A stretch of DNA of 55,118 nt from NCBI GenBank assembly GCA_017559355.1, contig JAFYSL010000092.1:1-55118 (forward strand), written 5' to 3'. Each line of letters begins with the position of its first letter. The stretch's first letter is position 1. The notes below the pieces were generated by a model. The model ran no database searches, was not told the DNA's origin, and saw only the letters and a program-made list of their open reading frames with translations. The stretch comes from Muribaculaceae bacterium (GTDB lineage Bacteria; Bacteroidota; Bacteroidia; Bacteroidales; Muribaculaceae). The translations under genes were made by a program, and so were the position numbers. Below, in pieces: positions 1-9,270 of the stretch.

Positions 1-88
1 AAACTGCCGAAAATTTGAGATCGGGTTGAATAATTGTGGGAGAAATAAATGTTTTAGAGGGGTGTAAAGTTAAGTTCAAGTCTTTATT

Positions 89-120
89 TTTGGCATTTAT
101 TTAATAAATTAGTAACTTTG
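89..120 (+). promoter_or_regulatory. Bacteroidetes-type promoter of nifJ
   Basis: TTTG at 89-92 and TAACTTTG at 113-120 are separated by 20 bases, matching the Bacteroidetes sigma-ABfr consensus (TTTG, 19-21 bases, TAnnTTTG). The start point would lie near 127, giving a leader of about 70 nt before the ATG at 199. Bases 1-88 show no gene. Confidence 0.85.
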
Positions 121-198
121 CAAGTCTAAAAATTAATAATGTATATTATATATACCTCAGATAATTCATTATAATTCATATAAACAGATTACAAAATT

Positions 199-3100
199 AT
201 GAGTAAAGAAAAGAAATTCTTGACCTGTGATGGTAATCAAGCTGCAGCACATATCTCGTATATGTTCTCGGAAGTAGCAGCGATTTATCCCATCACTCCA
301 TCGTCAACAATGGCTGAATATGTTGATGAATGGGCAGCTGCAGGACGTAAAAACATCTTTGGTGAAACCGTTCTAGTTCAGGAAATGCAATCAGAAGGTG
401 GTGCTGCTGGTGCAGTACACGGATCTCTTCAAGCAGGTGCGTTGACTTCAACTTACACTGCTTCACAAGGTCTCCTCCTTATGATTCCTAATATGTATAA
501 AATTGCAGGTGAATTGCTCCCATGTGTATTCCACGTATCGGCTCGTACACTTGCTTCTCACGCATTGAGTATCTTTGGTGACCACCAAGATGTAATGTCA
601 GTGCGTCAAACAGGTTTCGCTATGCTCGCTGAAGGTTCTGTACAAGAAGTTATGGACCTCTCGGGTGTTGCTCACTTAGCTACTATCAAATCACGCGTAC
701 CTTTCGTTAACTTCTTCGATGGTTTCCGTACATCTCACGAAATCCAAAAAATCGAGATGCTCGAAAACGAAGACCTCGCTCCACTTGTTGACCAAGAAGC
801 TCTCGCTGAATTCCGTGCTCGCGCGTTGAATCCAGAAGCTCCTGTAGCACGTGGTATGGCTGAAAACAGCGACGTATTCTTCCAACACCGTGAAGCTTGC
901 AACAAATACTACGAAGCAGTTCCTGAAATCGTTGAAGAATACATGAACAAGATTTCAGAAATCACTGGTCGCAAATATGGCTTGTTTAACTACTATGGTG
1001 CTGAAGATGCAGAACGCGTAATCATCGCTATGGGTTCAGTTACTGAAGCTGCTCAAGAAGCAATCGACCATATGGTTGCTAATGGCGAAAAAGTAGGTCT
1101 CGTTTCAGTTCACTTGTATCGTCCATTCTCTGCTAAACACTTCCTCGCTGCAGTTCCTGCAACAGCTAAACGCATCGCTGTTCTTGACCGCACAAAAGAA
1201 CCAGGAGCTGTTGGCGAACCATTGTTCCTTGATGTTAAACAATGCTTCTATGGCAAAGAAAACGCTCCTCTCATCGTGGGTGGTCGTTATGGTCTTGCTT
1301 CTAAGGATACAACTCCAGCTCAAATCATCTCTGTATTTGAAAACCTTGCGTTGCCAGAACCTAAAGATCAATTTACTGTAGGTATCATCGACGACGTTAC
1401 ATTCACTTCACTTCCTCCAAAAGAAGAAATCGCTCTTGGCGGTGAAGGTACTTTCGAAGCTAAATTCTTCGGCCTTGGTGCTGACGGTACAGTAGGTGCT
1501 AACAAAAACTCTGTAAAAATCATCGGTGACAACACCAACAAATATTGTCAAGCTTACTTCGCTTACGACTCTAAGAAATCAGGTGGTTTCACTTGTTCAC
1601 ACCTCCGTTTCGGTGATGATCCTATTCGTTCAACTTATTTGGTAACTACTCCTAACTTCGTTGCTTGCCACGTCCAAGCTTACCTCAATATGTATGATGT
1701 AACTCGTGGTCTTCGCAAAGGTGGTACATTCTTGTTGAACACTATCTGGGACGGTGAAGAACTCGCTAAAAACCTTCCTAACAAAGTAAAACGTTACTTC
1801 GCTCAAAACGATATTACTGTTTACTACATCAACGCAACTAAGATTGCTCGCGAAATTGGTCTTGGTAACCGTACTAACACTATCCTTCAAAGTGCATTCT
1901 TCCGCATCACTGAAGTAATTCCAGTTGACCTCGCTGTAGAACAAATGAAGAAATTCATCGTTAAGAGCTATGGTAAGAAAGGTCAAGACGTGGTTGATAA
2001 AAACTATGCTGCTGTTGACCGTGGTAACGAATACAAAACTCTCGCTGTTGACCCAGCTTGGGCTAACCTCGCTGATGACGAAGTTGCTGCAAACAATGAT
2101 CCAGCATTCATCAACGAAGTTGTTCGTCCTATCAACGCACAAGATGGCGATCTCTTGAAAGTTTCTGCATTCAAAGGTATCGAAGATGGTACTTGGGCTC
2201 AAGGTACAGCTAAATACGAAAAACGTGGTGTAGCTGCATTCGTTCCTGAATGGATTTCTGAAAACTGTATCCAATGTAACAAATGTGCTTACGTTTGTCC
2301 TCACGCTGCTATCCGTCCATTTGTTCTCGACGCTAACGAAATGGCTGCATGTCCTTCAACTGATGCTCTTCCAGCAATCGGTAAACAATTTGCTGACATG
2401 AAGTTTATTCAAGCTGTTGACGTTCTAGACTGTCTTGGTTGTGGAAACTGTGTTGACGTTTGTCCTGGCAAGAAGGGTGTGAAAGCTCTTGAAATGAAGC
2501 CTCTTGAAACTCAACTCGAAGTTCAAAAAACTTGGGACTACTGCGTAGAAAAAGTTGAATCTAAACAAAACCTCGTTGACGTTAAAGCTAACGTTAAGAA
2601 TAGCCAATTTGCAACTCCATTGTTTGAGTTCTCTGGCGCTTGTTCAGGTTGTGGTGAAACTCCTTATGTAAAACTCATCACTCAACTTTATGGTGACCAC
2701 GAAATGGTAGCAAACGCTACAGGTTGTTCATCAATCTACTCTGGTTCTGTTCCTTCAACTCCTTATACTACTAACAAACGTGGCCATGGTCCTGCTTGGG
2801 CTAACTCACTTTTCGAAGACTTCTGCGAATTCGGTCTTGGTATGACTATCGCTAACGAAAAGATGCGTGCTCGTCTCGAAGGTTACATGAACGATGCTCT
2901 CAACTGTCCAAAATGTGGTGAAGAAATCAAAGCTCTAGCTGCTGAATGGCTCGAAAACAAAGAAGATGCTGCTAAAACTCGCGAAATCGCAGACAAACTC
3001 GTTCCTGCTTGTGAAGCTTGCGGTTGCGATACTTGCAACAACATCCTCTCTGTAAAACAATACATCGCTAAACGTTCACAATGGATTATCGGTGGTGACG

Positions 3101-3750
3101 GTGCTTCTTACGATATTGGTTTCGGTGGTCTTGACCACGTTCTTGCATCAGGTAAGAATGTAAATATCCTCGTACTCGATACTGAAGTTTACTCTAACAC
3201 TGGTGGTCAAGCTTCTAAATCAACTCCTATCGGTGCGATTGCTAAGTTTGCTGCTGCTGGTAAACGCGTTCGCAAAAAAGACCTCGGTCTCATCGCGTCA
3301 ACTTATGGTTATGTTTACGTAGCACAAATCGCTATGGGTGCTGACCAAGCTCAAACACTCAAAGCTATCCGCGAAGCTGAAGCATACGACGGACCATCAA
3401 TCATCATCGCTTACGCTCCATGTATCAACCACGGTCTCCGTGCTGGTATGGGTAAAGCACAACAAGAAGAAGCTAACGCAGTAGCATGCGGGTACTGGCA
3501 TTTGTGGCGCTACAACCCAACTCTCGAAGCTGAAGGTAAAAACCCATTCACTCTCGATAGCAAAGAGCCTAACTGGGATGAGTTTGAAAACTTCCTCAAA
3601 GGTGAAGTTCGTTACGCATCAGTTATGAAGCAATATCCTGAAGAAGCTGCTGAACTCTTCGCTGCTGCTAAGGAAAATGCTCAATGGCGTTACAACAACT
3701 ACCGCCGCCTTGCTCAACAACAATGGGGCGTAGATCCTGAAAACAAGTAA
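199..3750 (+). CDS. nifJ: pyruvate:ferredoxin (flavodoxin) oxidoreductase
   Basis: This cytosolic enzyme oxidatively decarboxylates pyruvate to acetyl-CoA and CO2 and reduces ferredoxin, a central step of anaerobic metabolism. At 1183 aa it has the usual length of the single-chain, homodimeric form. The N-terminal pyruvate-binding domain carries YPITPSS (30-36). Next come the transketolase C-terminal-like and gamma-type domains. Two 4Fe-4S motifs follow: CIQCNKCAYVCP near 690 and CLGCGNCVDVCP near 745. The C-terminal thiamine-diphosphate domain has CSGCGE near 815 and GGDGASYDIGFGG near 965, followed by the Asn of YSNTGG. The gene stands alone between its own promoter and terminator. Codon choice is strongly biased (GAA, AAC, TTC, ATC, CTC), as in the ribosomal protein genes here, which implies high expression. 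Confidence 0.97.
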   Translation: MSKEKKFLTCDGNQAAAHISYMFSEVAAIYPITPSSTMAEYVDEWAAAGRKNIFGETVLVQEMQSEGGAAGAVHGSLQAGALTSTYTASQGLLLMIPNMYKIAGELLPCVFHVSARTLASHALSIFGDHQDVMSVRQTGFAMLAEGSVQEVMDLSGVAHLATIKSRVPFVNFFDGFRTSHEIQKIEMLENEDLAPLVDQEALAEFRARALNPEAPVARGMAENSDVFFQHREACNKYYEAVPEIVEEYMNKISEITGRKYGLFNYYGAEDAERVIIAMGSVTEAAQEAIDHMVANGEKVGLVSVHLYRPFSAKHFLAAVPATAKRIAVLDRTKEPGAVGEPLFLDVKQCFYGKENAPLIVGGRYGLASKDTTPAQIISVFENLALPEPKDQFTVGIIDDVTFTSLPPKEEIALGGEGTFEAKFFGLGADGTVGANKNSVKIIGDNTNKYCQAYFAYDSKKSGGFTCSHLRFGDDPIRSTYLVTTPNFVACHVQAYLNMYDVTRGLRKGGTFLLNTIWDGEELAKNLPNKVKRYFAQNDITVYYINATKIAREIGLGNRTNTILQSAFFRITEVIPVDLAVEQMKKFIVKSYGKKGQDVVDKNYAAVDRGNEYKTLAVDPAWANLADDEVAANNDPAFINEVVRPINAQDGDLLKVSAFKGIEDGTWAQGTAKYEKRGVAAFVPEWISENCIQCNKCAYVCPHAAIRPFVLDANEMAACPSTDALPAIGKQFADMKFIQAVDVLDCLGCGNCVDVCPGKKGVKALEMKPLETQLEVQKTWDYCVEKVESKQNLVDVKANVKNSQFATPLFEFSGACSGCGETPYVKLITQLYGDHEMVANATGCSSIYSGSVPSTPYTTNKRGHGPAWANSLFEDFCEFGLGMTIANEKMRARLEGYMNDALNCPKCGEEIKALAAEWLENKEDAAKTREIADKLVPACEACGCDTCNNILSVKQYIAKRSQWIIGGDGASYDIGFGGLDHVLASGKNVNILVLDTEVYSNTGGQASKSTPIGAIAKFAAAGKRVRKKDLGLIASTYGYVYVAQIAMGADQAQTLKAIREAEAYDGPSIIIAYAPCINHGLRAGMGKAQQEEANAVACGYWHLWRYNPTLEAEGKNPFTLDSKEPNWDEFENFLKGEVRYASVMKQYPEEAAELFAAAKENAQWRYNNYRRLAQQQWGVDPENK

Positions 3751-3772
3751 TCAATAAACTTGTAATATAAGC

Positions 3773-3806
3773 AAAATCCCTCGGGTCATTGACTCGAGGG
3801 ATTTTT
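3773..3806. terminator. bidirectional terminator between nifJ and aroB
   Basis: A stem CCCTCGGGTC/GACTCGAGGG (one G-U pair) is flanked by AAAAT on the left and ATTTTT on the right, so it can stop transcription from both convergent genes. Confidence 0.88.
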
Positions 3807-3850
3807 GTTGTTTGATATATTTGATAAAACGACCTTATATAATTAATGTA

Positions 3851-4918
3851 TTATATGTGCATAAAGTCGCGATAGATGTCGAGGGCTGTTTTGATATCCT
3901 CTTCGGTTGCGATGCAGTCAATATGAATGTCGCCAACGTTTTTCAACATTGTGAAGTTAATCTCGTTAGCAGAATCATTTTTCTTATCATGGCGCATAAA
4001 TTCAATTAGTGAAGGATAGTCATCGCAGGTGATGTGGAATGCACCATAGTTTTCATATATATATGTAGCCAATCGAGATAATTCGTTAGAAGGGAACTTT
4101 AATTGCATATGAGATAGCACTAATTCCACGACCAATCCCCATGCTACAGCATAGCCGTGAGGAATGGGTGATTTGCGATGAAGAGCAAGTGATTCAAAAG
4201 CATGTCCAGCAGTATGTCCAAGATTAAGCGCACGGCGAATGCCTTTTTCGGTAGGGTCTTCTTCAACAATATGCTTTTTGACCAAAACACTCTCTTGGAG
4301 TAACAATAGCATTTGCTCAGCATCAATGTTGGTTACGTCTTGTGCAATTAATCGGTTATAAGTATCTACGTTTGATATAAGCCCATGCTTTAGCATTTCG
4401 GCATATCCTGAGAGTAGTTCTTCGTTGCTTAATGTTGAGAGAAAACGAGTAGATATAATCACAGCTTCGGCCTCACAAAACGCACCAATCTCATTCTTAA
4501 AACCATGGAAATTTATGCCAGTTTTGCCACCTACTGCCGCATCAACGGCGCTCAATAGAGTGGTGGGAATATTTACGAATCGTATGCCTCGCTTGAATGT
4601 TGCACCAGCAAAACCACCAATATCGGTAACGACACCTCCACCGAGGTTTATTAACATTGATTTGCGAGTGGCTCCACCTTCAACAAGTTGAGACCAAATG
4701 AGCATTAATGATTCAATGTTTTTATTAGTATCGCCTGCTTCAATTGTAATAACCGAAGCATTAGATGCTGTTTTTGACTCATTGACAAGAATTGGTAATA
4801 CGAGTTCGCGAGTATTCTTATCAACAAGGATAAACAATTTAGATGGGTTATATTTTTCAACTAAGGCATCAAGGTGTGATGCCACGTCGTTGCTAAATAT
4901 CAAATCTTGATGTTTCAT
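3851..4918 (-). CDS. aroB: 3-dehydroquinate synthase
   Basis: It converts DAHP to 3-dehydroquinate, the second step of the shikimate pathway, with NAD and a divalent metal in the cytosol. The 355-aa length is normal. The NAD-binding GGGVVTDIGGF (93-103) and PTTLLSAVDAAVGGKTG (118-134) are intact, as are the metal-binding regions with GYAEMLKHG, LNLGHTAGHAFE and the later HGYAVAWG. The start overlaps the stop of the upstream HAD gene by one base (TAATG), so the two are probably translationally coupled. It is the last gene of a three-gene unit. Confidence 0.95.
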   Translation of the reverse strand: MKHQDLIFSNDVASHLDALVEKYNPSKLFILVDKNTRELVLPILVNESKTASNASVITIEAGDTNKNIESLMLIWSQLVEGGATRKSMLINLGGGVVTDIGGFAGATFKRGIRFVNIPTTLLSAVDAAVGGKTGINFHGFKNEIGAFCEAEAVIISTRFLSTLSNEELLSGYAEMLKHGLISNVDTYNRLIAQDVTNIDAEQMLLLLQESVLVKKHIVEEDPTEKGIRRALNLGHTAGHAFESLALHRKSPIPHGYAVAWGLVVELVLSHMQLKFPSNELSRLATYIYENYGAFHITCDDYPSLIEFMRHDKKNDSANEINFTMLKNVGDIHIDCIATEEDIKTALDIYRDFMHI

Positions 4919-5664
4919 TAGATTGCGAGATTAAACATTTTAAGTACTAATTGAGGTAACATCTCTGCACATTGTTCCATCGAATCAAATACAATTGCGG
5001 CACCAGCTTTTTCTAATTCTTCGCGAGGAATAGGTCCAGTTGTTACAGCTACTGTAAATGCACCAGCAGAGCTTGCTGATTTCACTCCGAGAGGAGCATT
5101 CTCAATCGCGATTGCTTGCGAAGGTCGCACGCGAGCCATTTCCATCGCTTTGATAAATGGTTCGGGATGAGGTTTGCCACATTTTACATCGCGTGAAGTT
5201 ACCATCATGTCGGGGGTAAAAGCTCCAGGGAAATCTCGTTCAAGACGATCTATCAACGAACGTTGCCCTGATCCGGTTACAAGGACACGACGCATATTCA
5301 CCTCTTTGAAGAAATCGAGCATTTTCATCGCTCCTGGCATCGGTCTTACCGCTGGCATTTGGGTGAAATATAAAGCTTTGCGAGCATATAATTCCTCAAT
5401 CTCTTGGGGTGTAGCATCGCGATTGTAAGCACGATTAAAAAGAAGATTGAGAGTCGATGCTCCAGTGCGACCTTCGTAGAGGAAGAATTCCTCACGAGTG
5501 GTTGCTATTCCTAACTCGGTTGACAACTTATGCCATGCGTCGGCATGGTTGCCCATAGAGTCATATAGCGTGCCATCCATGTCTATGAGGGCAGCAAGAG
5601 GTTGCAATTGCTTATAGTGGCGTCGCTGTAGAAACGACAATATTATATCATCTGAAATATCCAT
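4918..5664 (-). CDS. HAD-family phosphatase, beta-phosphoglucomutase-like subfamily
   Basis: This is a haloacid dehalogenase-superfamily phosphotransferase, probably a cytosolic sugar-phosphate phosphatase or phosphoglucomutase; the substrate cannot be read from the sequence. Motif I is DMDGT (28-32, nucleophile Asp28), followed by a helical cap. Motif II is VTGSGQ (129-134), the motif III Lys lies in GKPHPEPF (163-170), and motif IV is IENAPLGVKSA (187-197). In motif IV Asn replaces the usual second acidic residue of IEDA. It is coupled at both ends through TAATG junctions, to the AsmA-like gene upstream and to aroB downstream. Nothing in the sequence ties it to shikimate metabolism. Confidence 0.88.
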   Translation of the reverse strand: MDISDDIILSFLQRRHYKQLQPLAALIDMDGTLYDSMGNHADAWHKLSTELGIATTREEFFLYEGRTGASTLNLLFNRAYNRDATPQEIEELYARKALYFTQMPAVRPMPGAMKMLDFFKEVNMRRVLVTGSGQRSLIDRLERDFPGAFTPDMMVTSRDVKCGKPHPEPFIKAMEMARVRPSQAIAIENAPLGVKSASSAGAFTVAVTTGPIPREELEKAGAAIVFDSMEQCAEMLPQLVLKMFNLAI

Positions 5665-8600
5665 TATTGTTTCTTTTGACCTTTCTTCTTTTTGTTGTTT
5701 TTGTTATCTTTGGTTGACGTTGCTATAGGCTCGGGTGGAGCAGGTAACAACCCTTCTTGAATAAACAATAAAGAGTCGGTATGAGAAATTGTGTCATTTG
5801 ATTCTTCGTCGGTAAATCGCTCAACTTTTTGACCAGTGTCGATAAGTTTGAGTTTTGAAGAACGATCAACACCACGGCGGAATACGTTTTCAATTTGACG
5901 CATAAGGTTGATACGAGTAGTGTCGACGATAGCAACACGTTCAGCAGCCATATTTTCTTTGAATTTGGCTTTGCCAAGTTTTACCTTCATCTTATCGGGA
6001 TTACCCTTAACGGTAATGCCAAATTTGAATGGTATAGGAGATTTCAATACCGAAACATGGTAGTTGAAATTCATTGCCAAGTCGTTATAACCAAGTACTC
6101 CAAGCTTGTATCGGTCGATGTTGAACATAAATGGGAATAACTCGAGTTGAGAGTCTTTTACCAATACCTCAACAGCCATTTTGTCAACCATATTCTTCTT
6201 TTTATCCTTGAAGAGTAGCCATTTTGATACAGCTCTAAAAGTTTCGGCATCCATCAATACAAGGCTATCACCTTCGAGTTTGATAGCAGCATTCAACGAA
6301 GGCATTACAAAGTTCATTGCAGAGTCGAGGTCGGCAGTTGCTGCGAGGTCAGCATTAATTATACCTTTGATATCTTTTAATAGAGGCATAATAGAGTCGA
6401 TGGCTGGGACTAACTCAAGCACTCGGTCAATGTAGAAATCTTTGAGTTCTAATCCGAAGCCAAAACTCATATCTTTTTTCGTTGGGGCTGAGTAAAGAGC
6501 CGATAGATTAACACTACCTATATCAGTTGTTGCTCTAAGTTGATCTAAACGCAATGAACCACGATAAATCTGAATATTTCCCGACATTTTGTTCATTAGC
6601 ATATCACTGTAAATGATATTTTTTGCCGACACGCGTAAAAGACCATCAATATTCATTGGTACGAGCAATGCACCAGCACTTTGAGTTTCGGCTTCTTTGG
6701 CGATTGTTGCTTCAAGCGCAGCTTCATCTTCTATGTTTTCAAGCGCAGTACTCATGGCAGAAGTCGATGCTTTTTCGGCAAATGCAGCCCCAGCAAATGC
6801 AGCTTCTGCAAGTTGGTTGACATCAATAGTGTCGCTTTTTAATATCAATGCTAATTTTAGTGGTTGTCGGCTACTTCCACTTAGAGCCTTTTTAATATTG
6901 CTAATCGAACCAAATGCACTAAAATTGCTGCGTCCAGCTTTGTATTGCATGCTGTTGATAGCAACACTATCGGTCGTAAATTCAATCTCAACATCTGAAA
7001 TGCGATTGCGGAGAGGGAAATATGGGGTAAATACGCGAGCGCTTTTTGCTGTTATGCTACCTTTTACATTCCATCTGTTTAGCAATGCGCGAGTACTACG
7101 GTCTACACCAAAGTCAACAGTGGAAATTTCTTTCTCCATGCTATCAATGCGTGCGCTCCTTGATTTTCGACGAGCAGATACCTCTCGACGTGCCATCGCA
7201 TATGCCGAGTCGTTAGTGATTGTTGGGTTCTCTTTTATGATGCGATCAAAAGATTGTTTTACCTGAGGCGACATTTTGCGACGTGGTTGAAGATGTGCTT
7301 TTACAGAGAAATTACTTTCGCGAAGATTTACACGCATCTCTTTTGTTGAAGCGCCTGCTCGTCCTATATCCATACGAAGTGAAAGTTCGGGAACTTTCTC
7401 AAGTTGTTTGAATCTTCGTAAAGAGGCAAAACATTTTACATCACGAAGACGCACTCGCATAGTGTCAGCTTCAGAAGCATAGTTTAATCGGTCAAATCGC
7501 AATGTTCCTCCTATAGGATTTACTAGGGTAGAGTCAAGTGATGATGCTAAGTTAGCACATCCTACACCTGCTTTGATATTAGAGAAACGCACGTTATGTG
7601 TGTCGTATACTAAAGCACAAGTATCAACCTTTATTGATGCCGTCAATAGGCTATCAACGCGATGTGTATTTCGTACAAAACTTTCGCTTGTGCCTAAGGT
7701 TACTACTGTGTTACGTGCATATAGATTAGTGAGTGTATCGTTTGAGAGGAAATTCAAGTCATTGATTTCAACATCGCCTTTTACCTTTGCCTTGTGGAAA
7801 TTATTTTTATCAAGATGACTTAATCGTAAATTGAATTCGGTGTTGGCATTGACCTTCCCGCTTAATTTGCCATCAATCATTTTCTTTACAAAAGGTGGCA
7901 ATTTTGCAAGGCTTATCATTCCAGAGAACTTGCCATCAACAAGAGGGTCAGAGATGATCGAAGATGCTACAGTAGACAGATTACAATTTATGCCCATACC
8001 ATTGAGGGTAACATAGGCAACATCAACAATCGCATCGTTGAGATTTTCACCTTTGAGCGATGCATTTACTTTAGCTTTGAACTTGTCAACATTTAAGTCG
8101 CCGTATTCAAATTTACATTGAGGTACATCAATCTTTACCTCTGCCCAAGGAATAGTGTCGGTTGACAGATTATATGGTTTAGTTAACTGTGTTTCAAAAG
8201 AAATGGCTGCATCGGAGTAAATGTCTTTGCAGAGTGATGCATATTCTTGAGGTATGCGAGCCTTAATGTCGGTGTATTTAATAGGTTCGAGAGCGACTTT
8301 TAATTCATTAATAGTCATCTCATCGCCCAAGTCAAATCGTCCGTTGATATGAGCATTGAAAATGTCTACTCCAGCATTAAAAGCATTCAACTCCACGAGA
8401 GTTGGTGATGCTTGGTCCCACTTAATACCTCCATTTAGAACAAATGGCACATCTTTAAGGTTAATTAATCCAAGAAGTGGTGTCGCAACATTTCCATTTA
8501 TATCGAGCGTGTATTGAGGGCTGTTTGTGCCATCAAGATATGTCGTATTTAGTAGAAGAGCAACATCAATGCTATCGGGAAGTGAGTAAAATTTAATAGG

Positions 8601-9182
8601 TTTAGCATCAATGATTGCAAAACGATTAATTTCAATGATTGGTAATTCGGTTGTAGCAGTGTCAGTCTCAATTTCGGGTTCAGAGGGAAGGAGAATGTTG
8701 AAGTTAGAGTTGATGCTATCAACTACTACAAGATTTACCATTGGTTGGTGGAGTTGTATGTCATATAGGCTTAATTTCCCCACCAATAGTTTGTGTATAT
8801 TTACACCTCCACGGAAATGTCCTAGAGAAAGTAAGCTATCGGCATTGCTGGGGAGTTTTACCCTAACAGAGTCATCAATTTGTTTAAGAGAATTGCTTAT
8901 TACCGATAAATTGTCTATTTCAAGGGTAACATCGGGGAATGTGCTCCATATGGTTAATTCCACACGGTCAATATTAACATCGGCATTGAGTGTCTGTGTC
9001 AAATATTTTTCGGTCAATGGAGTAAGTCGCTCGGGTGTGAGTATGCACACTACTGCTTGCGCTAATCCAAATACAAGAAGCACAAACCCTATTATGGTCC
9101 ACATTGTTCCCTTTAGCAACTTTTTCCATAGGGGCTTTTTCTTTGCCTCTTTTCCGTTATTGATATTTGTATTATCACTCAT
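5664..9182 (-). CDS. AsmA-like inner-membrane protein
   Basis: An 1172-aa protein with a basic cytosolic N-terminus, one membrane helix (about 28-48) and a very long periplasmic part. The segment just after the helix (LTPLTEKYLTQTLNADVNI, then a WSTFPDVTLEI-like stretch) is typical of AsmA proteins, as is the later run of short beta strands. The C-terminus is Lys-rich (KKKKGQKK). Members of the AsmA/TamB/YhdP group form long hydrophobic grooves thought to carry lipids between membranes; that role here is inference from the family. It is the first gene of a coupled unit with a HAD phosphatase and aroB. No clear promoter motif was found in the short upstream gap. Confidence 0.85.
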   Translation of the reverse strand: MSDNTNINNGKEAKKKPLWKKLLKGTMWTIIGFVLLVFGLAQAVVCILTPERLTPLTEKYLTQTLNADVNIDRVELTIWSTFPDVTLEIDNLSVISNSLKQIDDSVRVKLPSNADSLLSLGHFRGGVNIHKLLVGKLSLYDIQLHQPMVNLVVVDSINSNFNILLPSEPEIETDTATTELPIIEINRFAIIDAKPIKFYSLPDSIDVALLLNTTYLDGTNSPQYTLDINGNVATPLLGLINLKDVPFVLNGGIKWDQASPTLVELNAFNAGVDIFNAHINGRFDLGDEMTINELKVALEPIKYTDIKARIPQEYASLCKDIYSDAAISFETQLTKPYNLSTDTIPWAEVKIDVPQCKFEYGDLNVDKFKAKVNASLKGENLNDAIVDVAYVTLNGMGINCNLSTVASSIISDPLVDGKFSGMISLAKLPPFVKKMIDGKLSGKVNANTEFNLRLSHLDKNNFHKAKVKGDVEINDLNFLSNDTLTNLYARNTVVTLGTSESFVRNTHRVDSLLTASIKVDTCALVYDTHNVRFSNIKAGVGCANLASSLDSTLVNPIGGTLRFDRLNYASEADTMRVRLRDVKCFASLRRFKQLEKVPELSLRMDIGRAGASTKEMRVNLRESNFSVKAHLQPRRKMSPQVKQSFDRIIKENPTITNDSAYAMARREVSARRKSRSARIDSMEKEISTVDFGVDRSTRALLNRWNVKGSITAKSARVFTPYFPLRNRISDVEIEFTTDSVAINSMQYKAGRSNFSAFGSISNIKKALSGSSRQPLKLALILKSDTIDVNQLAEAAFAGAAFAEKASTSAMSTALENIEDEAALEATIAKEAETQSAGALLVPMNIDGLLRVSAKNIIYSDMLMNKMSGNIQIYRGSLRLDQLRATTDIGSVNLSALYSAPTKKDMSFGFGLELKDFYIDRVLELVPAIDSIMPLLKDIKGIINADLAATADLDSAMNFVMPSLNAAIKLEGDSLVLMDAETFRAVSKWLLFKDKKKNMVDKMAVEVLVKDSQLELFPFMFNIDRYKLGVLGYNDLAMNFNYHVSVLKSPIPFKFGITVKGNPDKMKVKLGKAKFKENMAAERVAIVDTTRINLMRQIENVFRRGVDRSSKLKLIDTGQKVERFTDEESNDTISHTDSLLFIQEGLLPAPPEPIATSTKDNKNNKKKKGQKKQ

Positions 9183-9223
9183 ATTCTATGACTTGAAGAC
9201 GTAAATCGATATGATTTTATGAG

Positions 9224-9253
9224 ATTAGTGAAAGACAATTGCCTTTCACTAAT
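9224..9253 (-). terminator. hairpin after the DUF5715 gene
   Basis: A perfect 11-bp inverted repeat, ATTAGTGAAAG/CTTTCACTAAT with an 8-nt loop, lies 18 bases after the DUF5715 stop codon. The T-run after it on the minus strand is weak, so it may be a terminator or a processing structure. Confidence 0.55.
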
Positions 9254-9270
9254 TTATTTAGACCAATTTC

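Noticed and set aside
1630-2304. 224-codon open frame on the minus strand inside nifJ
   Set aside because: It is antisense to conserved nifJ sequence; its openness follows from the strongly biased codons of nifJ, and it has no recognisable domain.
6697-7266. 189-codon open frame on the plus strand inside the AsmA-like gene
   Set aside because: Antisense to a long coherent protein, with no family resemblance and no promoter.
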